From NCBI RefSeq assembly GCF_028288225.1, contig NZ_JAQBOC010000057.1, positions 1-64,000 on the forward strand: a stretch of 64,000 bases of DNA. The letters run 5' to 3'. The stretch comes from Mucilaginibacter sp. (lineage in GTDB: Bacteria > Bacteroidota > Bacteroidia > Sphingobacteriales > Sphingobacteriaceae). The position numbers were made by a program, and so were the translations under genes. The stretch's first letter is position 1, and each line of letters begins with the position of its first letter. A model generated the notes under the pieces. It did not search any database. It was not told the DNA's origin and saw only the letters and a list, made by a program, of their open reading frames with translations. Of this stretch, positions 59,756-64,000 are shown piece by piece.

Positions 59756-62071
59756 ATGATCACCTTTAAATCAAAAAAAGTAAAATCTCCGGTTACTGTA
59801 CTCGTTCTTTTGATGAGTATTTTACTCCTCAACACTGCTTACGCACAGGACACTGACTCCTATATGGGCATTATACCTGCGCCTGCATCACTTGTTAAAT
59901 CAACGGGTACATTTACATTTAGCAAGTTTACTGTTATAAAGGCCGACCAGCCCAAAGATCTGGCAGTCGGGCTGTTAAAGGATTTCCTTTTAAATAACCG
60001 CGGCCTTAAAAACCGGGTGGTTAAATATAATCCCAGGGTAAAAAGCAAAGCCAATTCGATAATACTTACCGCCCGTGGTTCGGAGAGTTTGCCAAAGGAA
60101 GGTTATAAATTAACTATAGCTCCGCATAAAATTACCATTATTGGCAAAGGAGCCGGATTGTTTTACGGCATCCAAACTTTAATACAACTATTCTCGGTTG
60201 ACCATGCAATTGCTGAAAATCTCCCCTGCCTGGTTATTAACGATGAACCTCGCTTCGGATACAGGGGTATGATGCTTGATGTTTCACGCCATTTTTTTAC
60301 AGTAGAACAGGTAAAAAGGGTGATAGACCTGATGGCTGCCTACAAGCTTAATAATTTTCACTGGCATCTGGTTGACGGGGTAGGATGGCGCATCGAAATA
60401 AAAAAATATCCGAAACTTACCGAAGTTGGCGGAACCCGCCAGCAAACCATGTTCGGCAGCAACCGCGACTGGCCCGATGGAGAACCGTATACAGGCTTTT
60501 ATACCCAAGATCAGATTCGCGATGTTGTTAAATACGCCGCCGGAAAATACATCAATATAGTACCCGAAATAGAAATGCCCGCCCACTCTGATGCTGCCTT
60601 ACGCGCCTATCCTGAGCTGATGTGCACGCCAGATACTTCTGTTAAAAATCCGGCCCGGACAACCGGGCTGTACTGCCCAACAGAAGAAACTTTTACTTTC
60701 CTGGAAAATGTACTTACCGAAGTAATGGACCTTTTCCCCAGCAAATACATTCATATTGGCGGCGATGAGGCCAATAAACAGCCCTGGAAAGAATCGGCTT
60801 TTTGCCAGAATTTGATCAAACAACTTGGCTTGAAAGATGAGAACGCGCTGCAAAGTTATTTTATACAGCGGATGGAGAAATTCCTGAACTCAAAAGGCCG
60901 CAGCATTATTGGCTGGGACGAGATCCTGGAAGGCGGTTTAGCCCCAAATGCAACCGTAATGAGCTGGACGGGCGAACAAGGCGGTATTGCCGCAGCCCAG
61001 CAAAAACATAATGTGATCATGACACCGCAAACTACCGGTTTGTATTTTGATCATTACCAAAGCCGCTCTCCCCTTGAGCCTGTATCATTCGGCCGATATG
61101 CCGAATTCTCTGAAACTTATAATTATGAGCCGATTCCGAAAGTTTTGACGGAGGATGAAAAAAAATACATTGTCGGCGTACAGGGGAATTTATGGACAGA
61201 GTATGTACCAACAGTCGCCAAACTGCAATACCAGATCTTACCACGCCTTTTTGCGCTATCGGAAATAGCCTGGAGCAAACCTGAAAGAAAAGATTACAAG
61301 AATTTTTCGGAAGTGCGCCTGGCCAAACATTTTGCAAGGCTTGATGCCATACATTACAACTACCGGGTACCCACCGCCTTTGAGGTGATTGATACCATGA
61401 TGATAGGCTCACAATTCACTATGGCTCCAAAATCAGTAGTGCCTGGGGCAAAAATAGTTTATACCCTTAACGGCCGCGATCCACTGGATACCGATCTGGG
61501 ATATGAATCGCCTATTATATTTAATATCCCGGCAGGTGAAAAAAGGGTGTTTAAAACCGTGGTAATTACGCCGTCAGGCAGGCGCAGCTTACCCACAAGC
61601 ACCATTATGTATAACCAGACCCCAATTGCCGCCGTTAACTATACCGGCAATAGCCAGGGATTAAGATTTACCCTTATTAAAGGCAGCTTCACTTCGACTG
61701 ACCAACTGGATTATGCTCCATTGGATAGTGCAGGCATAACTAAAACAATGGAAACTACAGAGTTCCGGAAAACCCGGCCAAACTCCGGGGTGGTCTATGA
61801 AGGCTATGTTTCTATCCCGGCTGATGGGGTATATAACTTTTCGGCTGCTACCTATAATGATACCCAATTGTTTATTGATGATAATAAGCTTGCTGAAAAT
61901 GAAGGAGCGATCTCTTTATTAAGAGGATATCATAAAATAAAAATTAAAAACTTTTATACCGCCCCTGTACCCGGCGCACGCCGCAGGGGAAACCCCGCAT
62001 TGCGGGTCTATATGATAGCACCGGGTACAATGGATAAGAAATTGCTGACAGCAGATATGTTGTATAATTGA
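59756..62071 (+). CDS. Beta-N-acetylhexosaminidase (GH20), secreted
   Basis: Removes terminal beta-GlcNAc/GalNAc from chitin oligomers or glycoproteins by substrate-assisted catalysis. 771 residues. The signal peptide ends near residue 30 (NTAYAQ). GH20 N-domain (about 35-155); TIM barrel (155-510) with FRYGMMLDVSRHF-like start, HWHLVDGVGWRIEIKKYP, the catalytic pair in HIGGDEAN (Asp337, Glu338) and WDEILEGGL. A chitobiase C-terminal-like domain (about 545-600) and a PA14-like domain (650-770, GYVSIPADGVYNFSAATYNDTQLFIDD) complete the protein. Both are usual in Bacteroidota members. Terminator at 62102. Confidence 0.94.
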   Translation: MITFKSKKVKSPVTVLVLLMSILLLNTAYAQDTDSYMGIIPAPASLVKSTGTFTFSKFTVIKADQPKDLAVGLLKDFLLNNRGLKNRVVKYNPRVKSKANSIILTARGSESLPKEGYKLTIAPHKITIIGKGAGLFYGIQTLIQLFSVDHAIAENLPCLVINDEPRFGYRGMMLDVSRHFFTVEQVKRVIDLMAAYKLNNFHWHLVDGVGWRIEIKKYPKLTEVGGTRQQTMFGSNRDWPDGEPYTGFYTQDQIRDVVKYAAGKYINIVPEIEMPAHSDAALRAYPELMCTPDTSVKNPARTTGLYCPTEETFTFLENVLTEVMDLFPSKYIHIGGDEANKQPWKESAFCQNLIKQLGLKDENALQSYFIQRMEKFLNSKGRSIIGWDEILEGGLAPNATVMSWTGEQGGIAAAQQKHNVIMTPQTTGLYFDHYQSRSPLEPVSFGRYAEFSETYNYEPIPKVLTEDEKKYIVGVQGNLWTEYVPTVAKLQYQILPRLFALSEIAWSKPERKDYKNFSEVRLAKHFARLDAIHYNYRVPTAFEVIDTMMIGSQFTMAPKSVVPGAKIVYTLNGRDPLDTDLGYESPIIFNIPAGEKRVFKTVVITPSGRRSLPTSTIMYNQTPIAAVNYTGNSQGLRFTLIKGSFTSTDQLDYAPLDSAGITKTMETTEFRKTRPNSGVVYEGYVSIPADGVYNFSAATYNDTQLFIDDNKLAENEGAISLLRGYHKIKIKNFYTAPVPGARRRGNPALRVYMIAPGTMDKKLLTADMLYN

Positions 62072-62101
62072 TCTCCAATCATTAGGATAAGTCATTAAAA
62101 T

Positions 62102-62152
62102 AAAGGGTAGACCTTACGGCCATACAAAAATGACCCATCGGGTCTACCCCTT
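62102..62152 (+). terminator. Terminator of the GH20 gene
   Basis: aaagggtagacc pairs with ggtctacccctttg across a 27-nt loop; short T-rich end. 30 bp after the stop codon. Confidence 0.65.
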
Positions 62153-62257
62153 TGTAGAAAACATCGCATTATTCTTTTTGCATCGTAGATGCTACCCCTT
62201 TACCCGTTAACAGGTAGTTAATATTATATTTTCCGTGCTGTTCAGCAAAACGCTTCA

Positions 62258-62289
62258 ATAAAAAAGTCCCGGTAAAATACCAGGACTTC
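62258..62289 (-). terminator. Terminator of recA
   Basis: On the minus strand aagtcctggtattttaccgg followed by gactttttt; the stem forms between aagtcc-ggta and tacc-ggactt with a T-run. About 65 bp past the recA stop. Confidence 0.75.
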
Positions 62290-62353
62290 TACTATATCGG
62301 TGTAATCAAATTTCAAATTGATGAAATCATTCAAAAATCAATGAAATGAAAAA

Positions 62354-63361
62354 CTAAACTTCAGCTAAATGATCGCCGGTTACTGTTTCTTTGATCTTGG
62401 CTTCCAGCTCTTCCATCAGCTCAGGGTTATCAAGGATCAGCTGTTTAACGGCATCGCGGCCCTGGCCAAGGCGGGTTTCGCCGTAGCTGAACCATGAGCC
62501 TGCTTTTTTTATGATGTTGTGCTCAACACCCAGGTCAATGATCTCGCCTGCTTTTGAAATGCCTTCGCCAAACATAATATCAAACTCGGCAATGCGAAAA
62601 GGCGGAGCAACTTTGTTTTTTACAATTTTTACTTTAACCCGGTTACCCGACACTTCATCACTATCCTTTATTTGTGAAATGCGGCGCACATCCAAACGTA
62701 CAGATGCATAAAATTTAAGCGCATTACCACCTGTAGTAGTTTCGGGGTTACCAAACATCACACCAATTTTATCGCGCAGCTGGTTAATAAAAATACAGCA
62801 GCAGCCTGTTTTGCTAATGGTACCTGTCAGCTTACGCAAAGCCTGCGACATTAAACGTGCGTGCAAACCCATTTTCGAGTCGCCCATTTCACCTTCAATT
62901 TCGGCTTTGGGAACAAGGGCGGCAACAGAGTCGATAACTAAAATATCGATGGCTCCTGAACGGATCAGGTTATCAGCTATCTCTAATGCCTGCTCGCCGT
63001 TATCCGGCTGAGAGATCAAAAGATTTTCAACGTCAACACCAAGTTTTTTGGCATAAAAACGGTCGAAGGCGTGCTCGGCATCAATAAATGCGGCAATCCC
63101 GCCATTTTTTTGTGATTCGGCAATGGCATGAATAGCCAGTGTAGTTTTACCTGATGATTCAGGCCCGTATATTTCTATAACACGTCCTTTAGGTAAACCG
63201 CCAACACCTAATGCGATGTCAAGCCCTAAAGACCCGGTTGAGATCACTTCGGTAGGTTCAATAACAGAATCGCCCAACTTCATGATGGTGCCTTTTCCGT
63301 ATGATTTTTCCAGCTTGTCTAAGGTTAGCTGTAATGCTTTTAATTTATCTGCGCTGCTCAT
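62354..63361 (-). CDS. recA: Recombinase RecA
   Basis: ATP-dependent strand-exchange protein and SOS co-protease. 335 residues, near the usual length. Walker A GPESSGKTT (66-74), Walker B ILVIDSVAALVP, the L2-type loop region GVMFGNPETTTGGNALKFYASVRLDVRR, and the N-terminal KALQLTLDKLEKSYGKGTIMKLGD. It appears monocistronic. The upstream 160 bp contain a −7 type box and a family B repeat. No obvious LexA-type palindrome was recognised. Confidence 0.98.
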   Translation of the reverse strand: MSSADKLKALQLTLDKLEKSYGKGTIMKLGDSVIEPTEVISTGSLGLDIALGVGGLPKGRVIEIYGPESSGKTTLAIHAIAESQKNGGIAAFIDAEHAFDRFYAKKLGVDVENLLISQPDNGEQALEIADNLIRSGAIDILVIDSVAALVPKAEIEGEMGDSKMGLHARLMSQALRKLTGTISKTGCCCIFINQLRDKIGVMFGNPETTTGGNALKFYASVRLDVRRISQIKDSDEVSGNRVKVKIVKNKVAPPFRIAEFDIMFGEGISKAGEIIDLGVEHNIIKKAGSWFSYGETRLGQGRDAVKQLILDNPELMEELEAKIKETVTGDHLAEV

Positions 63362-63378
63362 TATAAAAATTGTATGTA

Positions 63379-63386
63379 CAAATGTA
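63379..63386 (-). promoter_or_regulatory. Candidate Bacteroidota −7 promoter box for recA
   Basis: On the minus strand TACATTTG matches TAnnTTTG, 18 bp upstream of the recA start codon. The nearest TTTG upstream is closer than the usual −33 spacing, so this is tentative. Confidence 0.35.
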
Positions 63387-63426
63387 TAATATATTATTTA
63401 CAAATACTAATATTTTTAGTAATTAT

Positions 63427-63533
63427 TGTTGACTGAGTTGGAATGGTTGATTGAGTTGATTCGGTTAGTTTCAATTCCACTTGCAAACAACAGTTAAACT
63501 TAGTCAACTAAATCAACTTAATCAACCATTGTT
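63427..63533. repeat. Repeat family B, copy 3, overlapping the nth stop codon
   Basis: The left arm (63427-63470: gttgactgagttgga, atggttgattgagttgattc) and the inverted right arm (63493-63533: agtcaactaaatcaac, ttaatcaaccattgtt) form an imperfect hairpin between nth and recA. The last codons and stop of nth lie within it. Confidence 0.7.
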
Positions 63534-64000
63534 ATCAACACTTCTCTTCTTTAGCTCCTTGCTAATCTTATTCAAAGCATTTTTCTTTTTCTGATCCTTT
63601 ACCTTTTTCAATCTTAATGCTTCAGCCTTTAGCAAAGCTGATTCCGTATGTGCTTGCTCATAATATTTACAAAACCAGCTTATGGGGCAAATCGCACACT
63701 TGGGGTTACGGGCCACGCAAATATATCGTCCATGCAGTATCAGCCAGTGGTGCGCTACCCCCAGTGTATTTTGCGGCAAATATTGCGTCAGCTGCTTTTC
63801 AACGGCGAGCGGGGTTGTAGCTTTATTGGTTAACCCTATCCTGGCCGATACCCTGAAAACATGTGTATCCACAGCAATTGCCGGCGCATCAAACACAACT
63901 GATGCAATAACATTTGCAGTTTTACGCCCCACGCCCGGCATTTTTTGAAGATCGTCTAATCCGGAAGGTACCTCGCCATTAAAAACATCAACCAAAATTT
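63522..64000 (-). CDS. nth: Endonuclease III (partial, 5' end beyond window)
   Basis: A bifunctional base-excision glycosylase/AP lyase. About 159 residues are in the window and the N-terminal part lies past the right edge. Helix-hairpin-helix LQKMPGVGRKTANVIASVVF with the catalytic Lys, and VDTHVFRVSARIGL with the catalytic Asp. The [4Fe-4S] cluster spacing C-x6-C-x2-C-x5-C is complete in CVARNPKCAICPISWFC. The Lys-rich C-terminal extension (KVKDQKKKNALNKISKELKKR) is longer than in E. coli Nth and ends inside a repeat. It is upstream of recA on the same strand with 160 bp between. Confidence 0.93.
   Translation of the reverse strand, partial: ILVDVFNGEVPSGLDDLQKMPGVGRKTANVIASVVFDAPAIAVDTHVFRVSARIGLTNKATTPLAVEKQLTQYLPQNTLGVAHHWLILHGRYICVARNPKCAICPISWFCKYYEQAHTESALLKAEALRLKKVKDQKKKNALNKISKELKKRSVDNNG

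Overview
The window looks like the chromosome of a soil or plant-associated Bacteroidota in the family Sphingobacteriaceae, most like Mucilaginibacter or Pedobacter. This rests on a SusC/SusD pair, two giant secreted proteins with type IX secretion C-terminal sorting domains, the long three-domain form of IspG, many periplasmic glycoside hydrolases with Bacteroidota-type signal peptides, and DUF4136 and DUF4870 proteins. The genus is an inference; no rRNA or tRNA gene was seen.

Layout. 1-3.0 kb: a truncated transposase at the left edge, then three ordinary minus-strand genes (alpha/beta hydrolase, TIGR01777 epimerase, DCC-type oxidoreductase). 3.2-5.1 kb: an AT-rich island with an anti-phage dCTP/dCMP-deaminase-like gene that carries an in-frame TGA at codon 46, coupled by an ATGA overlap to a 54-codon unknown ORF, then a terminator. 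5.1-16.0 kb: minus-strand periplasmic enzymes. A SusC, SusD, two tiny membrane proteins, sterol-desaturase-type hydroxylase, arylsulfatase and formylglycine-generating enzyme lie head to tail and end at a strong terminator; trehalase follows separately. 16.0-23.7 kb: a hairpin-rich intergenic region, a DACNV-like putative sensor gene, envelope proteins, and a three-gene operon of GH130 enzyme, 113-aa protein and 733-aa alpha-barrel-like protein. 23.9-31.2 kb: a 52-codon remnant of a zinc alcohol dehydrogenase, two SDR genes, GH36 alpha-galactosidase, amidohydrolase, and an ECF sigma / membrane-anchored partner / beta-barrel cluster.

31.2-37.5 kb is the accessory core: a RepA-like ATPase and a zinc-finger/Toprim DUF6371 protein (replication genes without a visible integrase), a large PIN-like protein and an orphan HigA antitoxin. 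They are embedded in alternating copies of two repeats: a 170-bp element with cgtcattgcgagg terminal inverted repeats and a 55-bp imperfect palindrome. 37.5-47.3 kb: an ABC ATPase, a monooxygenase-like protein, a beta-barrel, AraC regulator and ispG, two convergent antitoxin-like genes, GH2 beta-galactosidase, a DUF4136 lipoprotein and a small exported protein. 47.4-57.0 kb: two giant type IX cargo proteins sharing a C-terminal module of roughly 600 residues. 57.3-64 kb: a thrice-frameshifted msrA, lpdA, GH20 hexosaminidase, recA and the 3' part of nth.

The strongest whole-window observation is at least seven families of short palindromic or direct repeats. Several lie inside genes, in frame: two in ispG, three in the Toprim gene, and one forming the C-terminus of an amidohydrolase. 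The best candidates for follow-up are the interrupted deaminase locus, the alternating repeat array around the rep-like genes, the coding-sequence-tolerated repeats, and the sulfatase/hydroxylase SusCD operon. All calls come from reading the sequence; no database search was run.
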